From Streptomyces malachitofuscus (GTDB lineage Bacteria; Actinomycetota; Actinomycetes; Streptomycetales; Streptomycetaceae): DNA of 64,000 nt. This document shows positions 19,885 through 28,936 of the stretch, piece after piece. Made by a program: the position numbers and the translations under genes. Each line of letters begins with the position of its first letter. Position 1 is the first letter of the stretch. The stretch spans positions 338,564 through 402,563 of the forward strand of contig NZ_BMUF01000008.1 in NCBI RefSeq assembly GCF_014650055.1, given 5' to 3'. Below the pieces are notes generated by a model. It searched no databases and had not been told where the DNA came from. It worked only from the letters and a program-made list of their open reading frames with translations.

Positions 19885-20418
19885 ATGCTCACGACCCTGA
19901 ACACCGCCTATTCCGACACCCGCGCGGCCGACCTCGCCTGGGCGCTGGGGCGTGAGCCGCTTCCCGCGCTGGCCACGCTCGATCTCGAACTGAGCGACGC
20001 CAAGCTCCAGTTGCGGCTGCTGGGCGCGTCCCACCAGGTGCTGGTGGAGGAGGAGCGGGGCCGGTGTTCCGAGACGGTGGCATGCATTCCGGGCAGCAGC
20101 ACGCCCCTTCCGCTGGGCGTGGCCAAGCGGCTGGGGGACTGGGAGTACGAGTTCGCCGCCCGGGTCGAGGTGCTTCCCCCGGGATCCTTCGCCGGGCGGG
20201 CCCAGGAGCTGCTCGCCCTGGTCTCCGACCATCCGCAGGGCCTGGCCGGTGTCTTCCCCGGCAGCCCGCACGCGTTCACGGCGATGCTCGCCCAGCGCCA
20301 CGAGGGCCAGGTGCACTGGCGGACCTGGCACGCCTATCCGCAGGACGGCCAGTTGGTGGCGACGCGGACGAAGGTGGGGGTGCGGGATTCGGCCCGTACC
20401 AACAGGGGCGGGGGGTAA
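19885..20418 (+). CDS. DUF2617 family protein (177 aa)
   Basis: The protein matches the conserved actinobacterial DUF2617 pattern: MLTTLNTAYSDTRAADLAW at the start, DLELSDAKLQLRLLGASHQV, and VHWRTWHAYPQDGQLVATRT near the end. It is soluble, has no signal peptide, and has no known biochemical role. The ATG at 19885 has CGGAG 7 nt upstream and is preferred over the GTG at 19825. It precedes the spermidine-synthase-like gene by 59 bp and the pairing is common in Streptomyces as I recall, so a shared pathway is possible. Confidence 0.85.
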   Translation: MLTTLNTAYSDTRAADLAWALGREPLPALATLDLELSDAKLQLRLLGASHQVLVEEERGRCSETVACIPGSSTPLPLGVAKRLGDWEYEFAARVEVLPPGSFAGRAQELLALVSDHPQGLAGVFPGSPHAFTAMLAQRHEGQVHWRTWHAYPQDGQLVATRTKVGVRDSARTNRGGG

Positions 20419-20477
20419 ACAAAAATCACGCGTGTGGGTGACGCTGCGCGCTGAGGGCGTGACGTAACGTCGCTGAG

Positions 20478-22142
20478 GTGATCGAACCGCAGGCCCCCGC
20501 ACCGCCCGGCTCCGCGAAGTCCGGGGACGGGCCGGGTGGCGACGCGGGGAGCGCGGTGCGGCTGCCCGTCCGGCAGGGCACCGGGCGGTTCCTGGTCCTC
20601 GCGGGGGTGTTCGTCTGTGCCGCCTGCGGTCTGGTGTACGAGCTGGAACTGGTCGCACTGGCCACGTACTTGATGGGGGACTCGGTCACCCAGGCGTCCG
20701 TCGTGCTGTCCGTGATGGTCTTCGCGATGGGCCTCGGCTCCCTGGCCGCCAAGCGGCTGCGGCGGCACGCGGCGGCCGGCTTCGGCGCCGTCGAGGCGGG
20801 CCTGGCCCTGGTCGGCGGGTGCAGCGCGATGGCGCTGTACGCCGTGTTCGCCTGGACGGGCGACTGGGGCGGGATGTGGGCGAGCGGCCCCCGCGCGCTG
20901 CTGGTGGCCTTCTCCCTCGCCACCGGGCTGCTGATCGGGGCCGAGGTGCCGCTGCTGATGGAGCTGATCCAGCGGATCCGACGGCAGGACGCGGGCGGCG
21001 CGGTCGCCGACCTGTCCGCCGCGGACTACGTCGGCGCCCTCGTCGGCGGGCTCGCCTTCCCCTTCCTCCTCCTGCCGCTGCTCGGCCAGTTGACCGGTGC
21101 GCTGATCACGGGGGCCGTCAACGCGGTCGTCGGCGGCGCGCTGGTGCTCGGGCTGTTCCGGCGGGACCTCACCCGCCGCGCCCGCCGGATGCTGGTGACC
21201 GCCAACGTGTGCGTGCTCGCGCTCCTCGGCACCGCCGCCGTCCTGGTCGACGACTTCGAACGGGCGGCCCGGCACGCCATGTACGGCTCGGACGTACGGG
21301 TGGCCCTGCAGACGGACGTGCAGGAGGTGCTGCTCACCGGCGGGCGGGACGGGCGGCCGCTGAACCTGTTCCTGGACGGGCGGCTGCGGGTCAGCGGCCG
21401 GGACGAACTGCGGTACCACGAGGCGCTGGTGCACCCCGCGATGAACGGGCCGCACGCGCGCGTGCTCGTCCTCGGCGGCGGTGACGGGCTCGCCGTGCGG
21501 GAAGTGCTGCGCCACGGCGGTGTGCGCCGGGTCGACGTCGTCGAGCTCGACGCGGGCGTGGTGCGGCTGGCCCGCCGCGACCCGGCGCTGTCCGCGCTGA
21601 ACGCGCACTCCCTCGACGACCCGCGCGTGCGCGTGACCACCGCCGACGCCTTCGACTGGCTGCGGCGGGCGCCCCGGGCCCGGTACGACGTGGTGGTCTC
21701 CGATCTGCCGCATCCCGGGATCGCCGCGAGTACGAAGCTGTACTCGCAGGAGTTCTACGGGCTGGCCCGGCGGGTGCTGGCGCCCGGCGGGCGGCTCGTG
21801 GTGCACGGGGGCGCGGTGGCGTCCCGCACGCGTGACTTCTGGACCGTCGACTCGACGCTCCGCGCGGCGGGTTTCGACACCGCCGCCTACCGCGTGCGCG
21901 GGCGGCTGGCGGGGTTCGCGGCCGGACCCGACCGGAGTTCCGTGGACGGCGCCGACGTCCATCGCGACTGGGGCTTCGTGCTGGCCGCCCGGCACGTCCC
22001 CGAGCCGCGCCTGGACCCCTCAGGGCCCCGCCCGCGCACGCTCACCGGTGCCTCCCTGACGGCGGACGTCCGGGCCGCCGAGGACACCCGGGTGCGCGGT
22101 CTGCCGCCGTCCACGCTGGTCCACCCGCGCTACACCGGCTGA
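20478..22142 (+). CDS. Membrane-fused spermidine synthase-like protein (554 aa)
   Basis: The N-terminal half holds about seven transmembrane helices (for example FLVLAGVFVCAACGLVYELE, SVVLSVMVFAMGLGSLAA). The C-terminal half is a polyamine aminopropyltransferase/SAM-binding domain with VLGGGDGLAVREVLRH (nucleotide loop) and a VDVVELD acidic strand end. In bona fide spermidine synthases the active-site loop reads D-x-x-D-P; here it is SDLPHPG, so D409 is kept but the second Asp is His412. Aminopropyl transfer is therefore doubtful, or the acceptor differs. The GTG start has no spaced Shine-Dalgarno; TAACGT at 20465-20470 may be a -10 box for a leaderless transcript. Confidence 0.85.
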   Translation: MIEPQAPAPPGSAKSGDGPGGDAGSAVRLPVRQGTGRFLVLAGVFVCAACGLVYELELVALATYLMGDSVTQASVVLSVMVFAMGLGSLAAKRLRRHAAAGFGAVEAGLALVGGCSAMALYAVFAWTGDWGGMWASGPRALLVAFSLATGLLIGAEVPLLMELIQRIRRQDAGGAVADLSAADYVGALVGGLAFPFLLLPLLGQLTGALITGAVNAVVGGALVLGLFRRDLTRRARRMLVTANVCVLALLGTAAVLVDDFERAARHAMYGSDVRVALQTDVQEVLLTGGRDGRPLNLFLDGRLRVSGRDELRYHEALVHPAMNGPHARVLVLGGGDGLAVREVLRHGGVRRVDVVELDAGVVRLARRDPALSALNAHSLDDPRVRVTTADAFDWLRRAPRARYDVVVSDLPHPGIAASTKLYSQEFYGLARRVLAPGGRLVVHGGAVASRTRDFWTVDSTLRAAGFDTAAYRVRGRLAGFAAGPDRSSVDGADVHRDWGFVLAARHVPEPRLDPSGPRPRTLTGASLTADVRAAEDTRVRGLPPSTLVHPRYTG

Positions 22143-22213
22143 GCCCCTGCCGCGTTCCGCACCGACGCGCCGCGACTTCTCGCGGACGGGGGTGCAGCCC
22201 GGCGTCGTCTGGG

Positions 22214-22219
22214 TAGGCT
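22214..22219 (+). promoter_or_regulatory. -10 box of probable leaderless transcript
   Basis: TAGGCT ends 8 nt before the ATG at 22228 and no Shine-Dalgarno is present, the usual Streptomyces leaderless layout. Confidence 0.5.
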
Positions 22220-22227
22220 CCGCACTC

Positions 22228-23166
22228 ATGGAGCACGAGGTGTTCGTTCCGGTCGTGGAGGAGCGGCTCAGGGAGGTGCTGGACGACCCCGCGCGGGTCG
22301 CCCGGGCGGTGCCCGGGCTCCAGCACGACGCCGGCGCGGATCCCGTCGCCGGTCGCCTGAAGGTCCGCGTCGGCAGCCATTCGGTCACCTATCGCGGCGC
22401 GGTACGGGTGTCCGCGCGGGACGACGGCTCCTACGCCGTCGACGGCGACGCGACCGAGGCCCGGGGCAGCGGCGCGGTGAAACTGGCGCTCCGGCTGCGC
22501 CTGCGGCCCACGGACGCCGGTACCACCGTCCGGGTCACCGGCACGGCGACGGCCGACGGGCGCGTCACGGAGCTGCCGTCCGAGGCGGTGACGGCGGCGG
22601 TGACCCGCCTGCTGAACCGGTTCGCGGAGAACCTGGGGAGCGTCGCGGCGGAGGAGCCCGGACCGGGCGCCCCCGAACCGGCCGAGGACCGGGAGGCCGC
22701 CGCATCCGACGAGTCCCCGCAGTCCCCGCAGTCGCCGGAGCTCCTCGCCACGGGGGACTTCGAACCCCAGGCCACCACCGACTTCGAGACCACCCCGGAC
22801 GCGGACGACTCCCCGCCGCCCTCGCCCGCACCGGACGCGGACGGCGAGAACCTCTCCGTCTTCGACGCGGAGATCCCGCCGCCCTCCCTCGCGGACTACG
22901 AGGACGATGACGACGAGGAGGACGAGGACGACGAGGTCGAACTCGCCGGCGAGGACTCCGTCGCCGAGGCGGCCCACGCCCGGCGGACGATGATCGGCCG
23001 CAGCGCCGAAGAGGTGGACCACGCCCCGCCCCGCGGCCGCTACGCGCCCGTCCCCGCCCCGCAGACGGTCTCGTCCTCCCCTTCGCTGCGCTGGGCCGCC
23101 CCCGCCGCGGCCCTTGCGGTGGCCTCGGCGGTCGTGGCGATCCGGGCCCTCCGCAGACGCCGCTGA
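22228..23166 (+). CDS. SRPBCC/CoxG-like protein with acidic linker and C-terminal membrane anchor (312 aa)
   Basis: Residues 1-140 form an SRPBCC (START-like) ligand-binding domain resembling carbon monoxide dehydrogenase subunit G (EHEVFVPVVEERLREVLDD, ARAVPGLQ, then LTRLLNRFAENL-type final helix). A long Pro/Asp/Glu-rich linker follows, including a run of acidic residues near 230. The C-terminus has one hydrophobic helix (about 288-306, WAAPAAALAVASAVVAIRAL) and an Arg-rich end, which gives a tail-anchored topology. Streptomyces CoxG-like proteins outside cox operons have no settled function. The ATG follows a TAGGCT -10 box by 8 nt. Confidence 0.8.
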   Translation: MEHEVFVPVVEERLREVLDDPARVARAVPGLQHDAGADPVAGRLKVRVGSHSVTYRGAVRVSARDDGSYAVDGDATEARGSGAVKLALRLRLRPTDAGTTVRVTGTATADGRVTELPSEAVTAAVTRLLNRFAENLGSVAAEEPGPGAPEPAEDREAAASDESPQSPQSPELLATGDFEPQATTDFETTPDADDSPPPSPAPDADGENLSVFDAEIPPPSLADYEDDDDEEDEDDEVELAGEDSVAEAAHARRTMIGRSAEEVDHAPPRGRYAPVPAPQTVSSSPSLRWAAPAAALAVASAVVAIRALRRRR

Positions 23167-23314
23167 GCACGCCCGACCACCCCCGGCGAACCACCCCTGG
23201 GCGCCGGCCCTGTGCCGGCGCCCGGTCCGGGTCTTCCGCGGGCGTCGGTCGGCACGACCGGGCCCTCGGCGGACGCCGCTGAGCACAGCCGGCCACCCCC
23301 GCGCCCCGCGAACC
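23143..23314. repeat. Diverged tandem copy of the SRPBCC gene's 3' end
   Basis: The last bases of the SRPBCC gene with its stop and following DNA (23143-23192) recur 116 bp downstream (23259-23314) with several changes, including the GACGCCGCTGAGCAC core. It looks like an old local duplication; the second copy has no upstream coding frame. Confidence 0.6.
23199..23223 (+). terminator. GC-rich terminator hairpin
   Basis: GGGCGCCGGC and GCCGGCGCCC form a perfect 10-bp stem with a 5-nt loop 33 bp after the SRPBCC gene. It has no T run. Confidence 0.6.
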
Positions 23315-23405
23315 GTCCCCCGGCGCCCTGCGAGGCGTGGTCCCTCGTGGCCCGTGAGCCGCTCGGTGGGCTTCCCGCCCCGCCACGCCCTCTTGATCGT
23401 CCCAG

Positions 23406-23411
23406 TAGGGT
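23406..23411 (+). promoter_or_regulatory. -10 box of probable leaderless transcript
   Basis: TAGGGT followed by 6 nt and the GTG of the epimerase gene; no Shine-Dalgarno. Confidence 0.5.
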
Positions 23412-23417
23412 CGTCAC

Positions 23418-24206
23418 GTGAGTAACGAACACATCACGCTGACCGCGGCGGACGCGGAAGTGGACGTACTGCCGGGCAACGGCGGGCGGATCGGTGGGCT
23501 GCGGATCGCGGGCGTCGAGCTGCTGCGGCAGGGGGAGCGGTTCGGGTGCTTCCCGATGGTGCCCTGGTGCGGACGGATCCGCGAGGGAAGGTTCCGCGAC
23601 GGCGCCGCCGTGCACCAGATGCCGCTCAACGCCCCGCCGCACGCGATCCACGGCACCGCCCGCGACGCCGTCTGGCGCACCGCCCGCAAGAGCACCGACG
23701 AGGCCGTGCTCACGTACGACCTCGCCGAGCCGTGGCCGTACCCGGGGCGGGTCACCCAGCAGGTCGCGCTCACCGAGGGGGCCCTGACGCTGACGATGAG
23801 CGTGGAGACGTACGGGTCGTCCTTCCCGGCGCAGATCGGCTGGCACCCGTGGTTCAACCGCACCCTCGGCGGCGAGGACGTGGCGATCGACTTCACGCCC
23901 GCCTGGCAGGAGGAACGGGGAGAGGACCACCTGCCGACCGGCCGCAGGACCGACCCGGGGCCCGGCCCCTGGGACGACTGCTTCGGCATGCCCGGGGGCG
24001 TGGACGTCACCCTCACCTGGCCGGGGCAGCTGGAGCTGAAGGTGACCAGCCGCGAGGAGTGGGTCGTGGTCTACGACGAGCAGCGCGAGGCCGTCTGCGT
24101 CGAGCCGCAGACCGGGCCGCCCGACGGGCTGAACACCCATCCGCGCCTGGTCACCCCCCTGGAACCGCTCGAGGCCTCGACCACCTGGAGCTGGACCCGC
24201 CTTTAA
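23418..24206 (+). CDS. Aldose 1-epimerase family protein (262 aa)
   Basis: The galactose-mutarotase-like beta-sandwich signature is clear: LPGNGGRIGGLRIAGVELLR near the start, FPMVPWCGRIREGRF, the catalytic-His type block PHAIHGTARD, IGWHPWFNR and the final VCVEPQTGPPDGLN. Members interconvert alpha and beta anomers of hexoses or hexose-6-phosphates. Length is slightly short but normal for the bacterial group. The GTG is 6 nt after a TAGGGT box, so the mRNA may be leaderless. Its TAA stop overlaps the -10 box of pyrE. Confidence 0.9.
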   Translation: MSNEHITLTAADAEVDVLPGNGGRIGGLRIAGVELLRQGERFGCFPMVPWCGRIREGRFRDGAAVHQMPLNAPPHAIHGTARDAVWRTARKSTDEAVLTYDLAEPWPYPGRVTQQVALTEGALTLTMSVETYGSSFPAQIGWHPWFNRTLGGEDVAIDFTPAWQEERGEDHLPTGRRTDPGPGPWDDCFGMPGGVDVTLTWPGQLELKVTSREEWVVVYDEQREAVCVEPQTGPPDGLNTHPRLVTPLEPLEASTTWSWTRL

Positions 24207-24209
24207 GCT
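24204..24209 (+). promoter_or_regulatory. -10 box of pyrE, overlapping the upstream stop codon
   Basis: TAAGCT ends 7 nt before the pyrE ATG; its first three bases are also the stop codon of the epimerase gene. It is a probable leaderless start. Confidence 0.5.
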
Positions 24210-24216
24210 GGCTGCC

Positions 24217-24765
24217 ATGACGGACACACGCGGCGCGCTGCTGCAGCAGATCAAGGACAAGGCCGTGGTGCACGGCAAGGTGACCCTCTCCTCCGGTCTG
24301 GAGGCCGACTACTACGTCGACCTGCGCCGCATCACCCTCGACGGCGAGGCCGCCCCGCTGGTCGGGCAGGTGCTGCTGGACCTGACCGCGGAGCTGGAGT
24401 TCGACGCGGTGGGCGGGCTGACCATGGGCGCCGACCCGGTGGCGGCCGCCATGCTGCACGCCGCCGCCGCACGCGGCCGGAAGCTGGACGCCTTCGTCGT
24501 GCGCAAGGCCGCCAAGGCGCACGGCCTCCAGCGGCGCGTCGAGGGCCCGGACATCAAGGGCCGCCGCGTGCTCGTCGTCGAGGACACCTCCACCACCGGC
24601 GGCTCCCCGCTGACCGCCGTCGAGGCCGTGCGCGAGGCCGGCGCGGAGGTCGTGGCCGTGGCGACCATCGTCGACCGGGCGACCGGCGCCGCCGAGAAGA
24701 TCCAGGAGGGCGCCGGGGTGCCGTACCTGTTCGCCTACTCCAAGGACGAACTCGGCCTCGACTGA
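24217..24765 (+). CDS. pyrE: Orotate phosphoribosyltransferase (182 aa)
   Basis: It catalyses orotate + PRPP to orotidine monophosphate in pyrimidine synthesis, in the cytosol. The PRPP-binding loop VLVVEDTSTTGGSPLTAVEA and the N-terminal LSSGLEADYYVDLRR block are diagnostic, with GGLTMGADPVAAAML between them and the catalytic-loop KAAKAHG. Length is normal. The ATG follows a TAAGCT box by 7 nt. It is 10 bp downstream of the epimerase gene but probably has its own promoter. Confidence 0.96.
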   Translation: MTDTRGALLQQIKDKAVVHGKVTLSSGLEADYYVDLRRITLDGEAAPLVGQVLLDLTAELEFDAVGGLTMGADPVAAAMLHAAAARGRKLDAFVVRKAAKAHGLQRRVEGPDIKGRRVLVVEDTSTTGGSPLTAVEAVREAGAEVVAVATIVDRATGAAEKIQEGAGVPYLFAYSKDELGLD

Positions 24766-24947
24766 GCACCACGGGGTGCGACAGGGCACCATGTGCCGGA
24801 CATCGCCCGACATAACGACTTGACCTGCACCGTCGACCAGCCGGACAAGTCTGGGAAGATGGGCCCGACAATGACGTCGCATCCAAGGTTCCAGGTCAGG
24901 GCCGACCGTACGCAGTACGCCACACCGCACGCATAAGGAGCGGACAG

Positions 24948-25979
<1,032 letters not shown>

Positions 25980-25994
25980 CACCTCTTGGAGTGT

Positions 25995-26026
25995 GAGCCC
26001 GGCACCCGGCGCGGTGCCGGGCTCTT
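25995..26026 (+). terminator. Terminator of fba
   Basis: GAGCCCGGCACC and GGTGCCGGGCTC form a perfect 12-bp stem with a 6-nt loop, followed by TT, 15 bp after the fba stop. Confidence 0.85.
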
Positions 26027-26029
26027 CCG

Positions 26030-26035
26030 TATGCT
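26030..26035 (+). promoter_or_regulatory. -10 box of MFS gene, probable leaderless transcript
   Basis: TATGCT followed by 6 nt and the ATG at 26042; no Shine-Dalgarno. Confidence 0.5.
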
Positions 26036-26041
26036 CGCCGC

Positions 26042-27511
26042 ATGCCCGACGTCCGGCTGTCCTCCCCGCAGGGCAAGTGGATCCTGTTCACCACGGTCCT
26101 CGGCTCCAGCATGGCCCTGCTCGACTCGACCGTGGTCAACGTCGCCCTCCCGCGCATCGGCCGCGACCTCGACGCCGACCTCGCCGCACTGCAGTGGACC
26201 GTCAACGCCTACATGGTCACGCTGGCCGGACTGATCCTGCTGGGCGGGGCGCTGGGCGACCGGTTCGGGCGGCGCAGGGTGTTCGTCATCGGGGTGCTGT
26301 GGTTCGCCGTGGCCTCCCTGCTGTGCGGCCTCGCCCCCAACGCCGGCATGCTCATCGCCGCCCGGGCGCTCCAGGGGGTCGGGGGCGCGCTGCTCACCCC
26401 GGGCTCGCTCGCGCTCATCCAGGCGTCCTTCCACCCCGACGACCGGGGCCGCGCGGTGGGCCTGTGGTCCGGCTTCGGCGGGATCGGCGCGGCCGTCGGC
26501 CCGTTCGTCGGCGGCTGGCTGGTGGACGGACCCGGCTGGCGGTGGGTGTTCCTCCTCAACGTGCCGCTCGCGCTGCTGTGCGCCCCCGTCGCCGTACGCC
26601 ATGTGCCGGAGTCGGCGGGCGGGAAGGCCGAGGGCCGGTTCGACGTCCTCGGCGCGGCGCTCGGGGCGGTCGCCCTCGCGCTCGTGACGTACGCGCTGAT
26701 CGAGGCCGACGAGGGCTCCCTCCTCGTCGCCGTCTCCGCGGTCGCGGGCCTGGCCGCCGCGGTCGCCTTCGTCCTCGTCGAGAAGCGCCGCCCGGCCCCG
26801 ATGATGCCGCTCGACATCTTCGCCTCTCGCCAGTTCTCGGCGGTCAACGTGGTCACCCTGTGCGTGTACGCCGCCTTCGGCGGCTTCTTCTTCCTCGCCG
26901 CGCTCCAGCTCCAGGTGGTCGTCGGCTGGTCCGCGCTGGCCGCCGGCACGGCCCTGCTGCCCACGACCGCGCTGATGCTGCTGCTCTCCGCCCGCTCCGG
27001 CGAACTGGGCGACCGGATCGGCCCGCGCATCCCGCTCACCGTCGGGCCGCTGCTGTGCGCGGCCGGGATGCTGCTGATGCTGCGGGTGGGGCCCGGCGCC
27101 TCCTACGCCACCGAGGTGCTGCCCGCGCTGCTGGTGCTCGGCCTCGGCATGGTCACCCTGGTGGCGCCGCTCACCGCGACCGTCCTCGCCTCCGTGGACA
27201 CCGCCCGGGCGGGCCTGGCCAGCGGCATCAACAACGCCGCCGCCCGCGCGGCCGGTCTCGTGGCCGTAGCCGCGCTGCCGCTGCTCGCCGGGATGGGACC
27301 GGAGGCGTACCGGCTGCCGGACGCCTTCGACGACGCGTTCGGCCGGGCGATGGTCCTGTGCGCGGGCGTCCTGGTCGTCGGGTCCGCCATCGCCTTCGCG
27401 ACGGTACGCCGTCCGGGCCCGGACTGCCGCAGGCCGGAGTGCCGCACCCACGGCAGCGTGGCGGTGCCCCCGCTGGAGGCGGGGAGGGAGCGCGGCGGCG
27501 AGGCACGCTGA
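26042..27511 (+). CDS. MFS multidrug exporter, DHA2/EmrB-QacA type (489 aa)
   Basis: About 14 hydrophobic helices and the DHA2-family motifs: LDSTVVNVALPRIGRDL in helix 1, QWTVNAYMVTLAGLILLGG, GDRFGRRRVF (motif A), ARALQGVGGALLTPGSLALI (motif B) and GFGGIGAAVGPFVGGWLVDG (motif C, typical of antiporters). It is expected to export hydrophobic drugs or metabolites using the proton gradient; the substrate is unknown. The ATG at 26042 follows TATGCT by 6 nt. No dedicated regulator gene adjoins it. Confidence 0.93.
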   Translation: MPDVRLSSPQGKWILFTTVLGSSMALLDSTVVNVALPRIGRDLDADLAALQWTVNAYMVTLAGLILLGGALGDRFGRRRVFVIGVLWFAVASLLCGLAPNAGMLIAARALQGVGGALLTPGSLALIQASFHPDDRGRAVGLWSGFGGIGAAVGPFVGGWLVDGPGWRWVFLLNVPLALLCAPVAVRHVPESAGGKAEGRFDVLGAALGAVALALVTYALIEADEGSLLVAVSAVAGLAAAVAFVLVEKRRPAPMMPLDIFASRQFSAVNVVTLCVYAAFGGFFFLAALQLQVVVGWSALAAGTALLPTTALMLLLSARSGELGDRIGPRIPLTVGPLLCAAGMLLMLRVGPGASYATEVLPALLVLGLGMVTLVAPLTATVLASVDTARAGLASGINNAAARAAGLVAVAALPLLAGMGPEAYRLPDAFDDAFGRAMVLCAGVLVVGSAIAFATVRRPGPDCRRPECRTHGSVAVPPLEAGRERGGEAR

Positions 27512-27528
27512 TGTACGAGACTGGACCC

Positions 27529-27942
27529 ATGTCCATTCACGAGAACCTCCTCGGGGGCCCGCCCCCGACCCACCTCCCCGACGACCCCGGCCCGCGCGAG
27601 CTGCTCGCGTCCGGCACCTCGCCCGCCGACGTCGCCGGCCGGCACCCCACCTCCTCGCTGGCCTGGGCGCGGCTGGCCGACGAGGCGTTCGAGCGGGGCA
27701 GCGTCGTGGAGTCGTACGCGTACGCCCGGACGGGCTACCACCGCGGACTGGACGCGCTGCGCCGCAACGGCTGGAAGGGTCACGGCCCGGTGCCGTGGGA
27801 GCACGAGCCCAACCGGGGCTTCCTGCGCGCCCTGCACGCCCTGGCCCGCGCCGCGCAGGCGATCGGCGAGCAGGAGGAGTACGAGCGCTGCTCGCAGTTC
27901 CTGAAGGACTCCTCCCCGACGGCGGCCCAGGTCCTCGGCTGA
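27529..27942 (+). CDS. DUF3151 family protein (137 aa)
   Basis: A conserved actinobacterial protein recognised by the block SLAWARLADEAFERGSVVESYAYARTGYHRGLDALRRNGWKG (quoted only as a location, about residues 43-85) and the final EYERCSQFLKDSSP. It is alpha-helical and cytosolic, with no known activity. The start is the ATG at 27529; the frame is open far upstream but that is antisense or overlapping MFS sequence. It ends in a strong terminator. Confidence 0.85.
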   Translation: MSIHENLLGGPPPTHLPDDPGPRELLASGTSPADVAGRHPTSSLAWARLADEAFERGSVVESYAYARTGYHRGLDALRRNGWKGHGPVPWEHEPNRGFLRALHALARAAQAIGEQEEYERCSQFLKDSSPTAAQVLG

Positions 27943-27958
27943 GCCGTCCCGCACCCGG

Positions 27959-27991
27959 GGCCCGCCTGTGAGCAGGCGGGCCTTGCGGTTT
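27959..27991 (+). terminator. Terminator of DUF3151 gene
   Basis: GGCCCGCCTG and CAGGCGGGCC form a perfect 10-bp stem with a TGAG loop, followed by TTGCGGTTT. Confidence 0.85.
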
Positions 27992-28090
27992 CGGGGGACG
28001 ATTACGCAGGATGCACCGTGGGGACCGGGGCCCCCGTGCCGGTAACGGCAGGGGCGGACCGCTACCCGGAGTACATTTCAGGAGACAGCG

Positions 28091-28936
28091 ATGTCCCACG
28101 AGGCTCACGAGCCCGAGACCCCGCATCTCGCCCCAAAAATTAATTGGAGCCAGGGGACGACCCCGTACGAGGACTACGTCAAGGCGGACGTCCTCACCCA
28201 CCTCCAGCACACCCTCTCCGACGATCCCGGAGAGATGGTCTTCCTGGTCACCACCCAGGTGATGGAGCTGTGGTTCACCGTCATCGTCCACGAGTGGGAG
28301 ACCGCGGCGAAGGCGCTGCGGGAGGACGACGTACCGACCGCGGTCGACGCGCTGCGGCGGTCGCGGCGGGAGCTGGAGGCGCTGAACGCCTCCTGGCGGC
28401 CGCTGAGCGGCCTCACCCCCGCGCAGTTCAACTCCTACCGCGGCGCCCTCGGCGAGGGGTCCGGTTTCCAGTCGGCGATGTACCGGCGCATGGAGTTCCT
28501 GCTCGGCGACAAGTCCGCGTCCATGCTGGTCCCGCACCGGGGCGCGCCGCGCGTGCACGCCGAGCTGGAGAAGGCCCTGCACGAACCGAGCCTCTACGAC
28601 GAGGTGCTGCGGTTCCTGGCACGGCGCGGGCACGCGATCCCGGACGAGGTGCTGCGGCGCGACGTGTCGCAGAAGTACGAGCCGTCGGCCCAGGTGGAGG
28701 CGGTCTGGACGGCCGTCTACGCGGGTGACGAGCGGGACGACGTCGCCCGCCTGGGCGAGGCCCTGACCGATGTCGCCGAGCTGGTGTGGCGCTGGCGCAA
28801 CGACCACCTGGTCGCCACCCGCCGCGCGATGGGCGCCAAGACCGGCACGGGCGGCTCCGCCGGGGTGGCCTGGCTGGAGAAGCGGGCGCAGAAGAGCGTG
28901 TTCCCCGAGCTGTGGACGGCGCGGTCCTATGTCTGA
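28091..28936 (+). CDS. kynA: Tryptophan 2,3-dioxygenase (281 aa)
   Basis: A heme dioxygenase that opens the indole ring of L-tryptophan to N-formylkynurenine. Family blocks are present: TPYEDYVKADVLTHLQH, FLVTTQVMELWFTVIVHEWE (containing the heme-pocket region), NSYRGALGEGSGFQSAMYR, and the C-terminal VWRWRNDHLVATRRAMGAK-GTGGSAGVAWL stretch with the proximal heme His. AGGAG precedes the ATG at 6 nt. The kynureninase gene overlaps its end by 8 bp, so the two are coupled. Together they form the route from tryptophan to anthranilate. Confidence 0.96.
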   Translation: MSHEAHEPETPHLAPKINWSQGTTPYEDYVKADVLTHLQHTLSDDPGEMVFLVTTQVMELWFTVIVHEWETAAKALREDDVPTAVDALRRSRRELEALNASWRPLSGLTPAQFNSYRGALGEGSGFQSAMYRRMEFLLGDKSASMLVPHRGAPRVHAELEKALHEPSLYDEVLRFLARRGHAIPDEVLRRDVSQKYEPSAQVEAVWTAVYAGDERDDVARLGEALTDVAELVWRWRNDHLVATRRAMGAKTGTGGSAGVAWLEKRAQKSVFPELWTARSYV

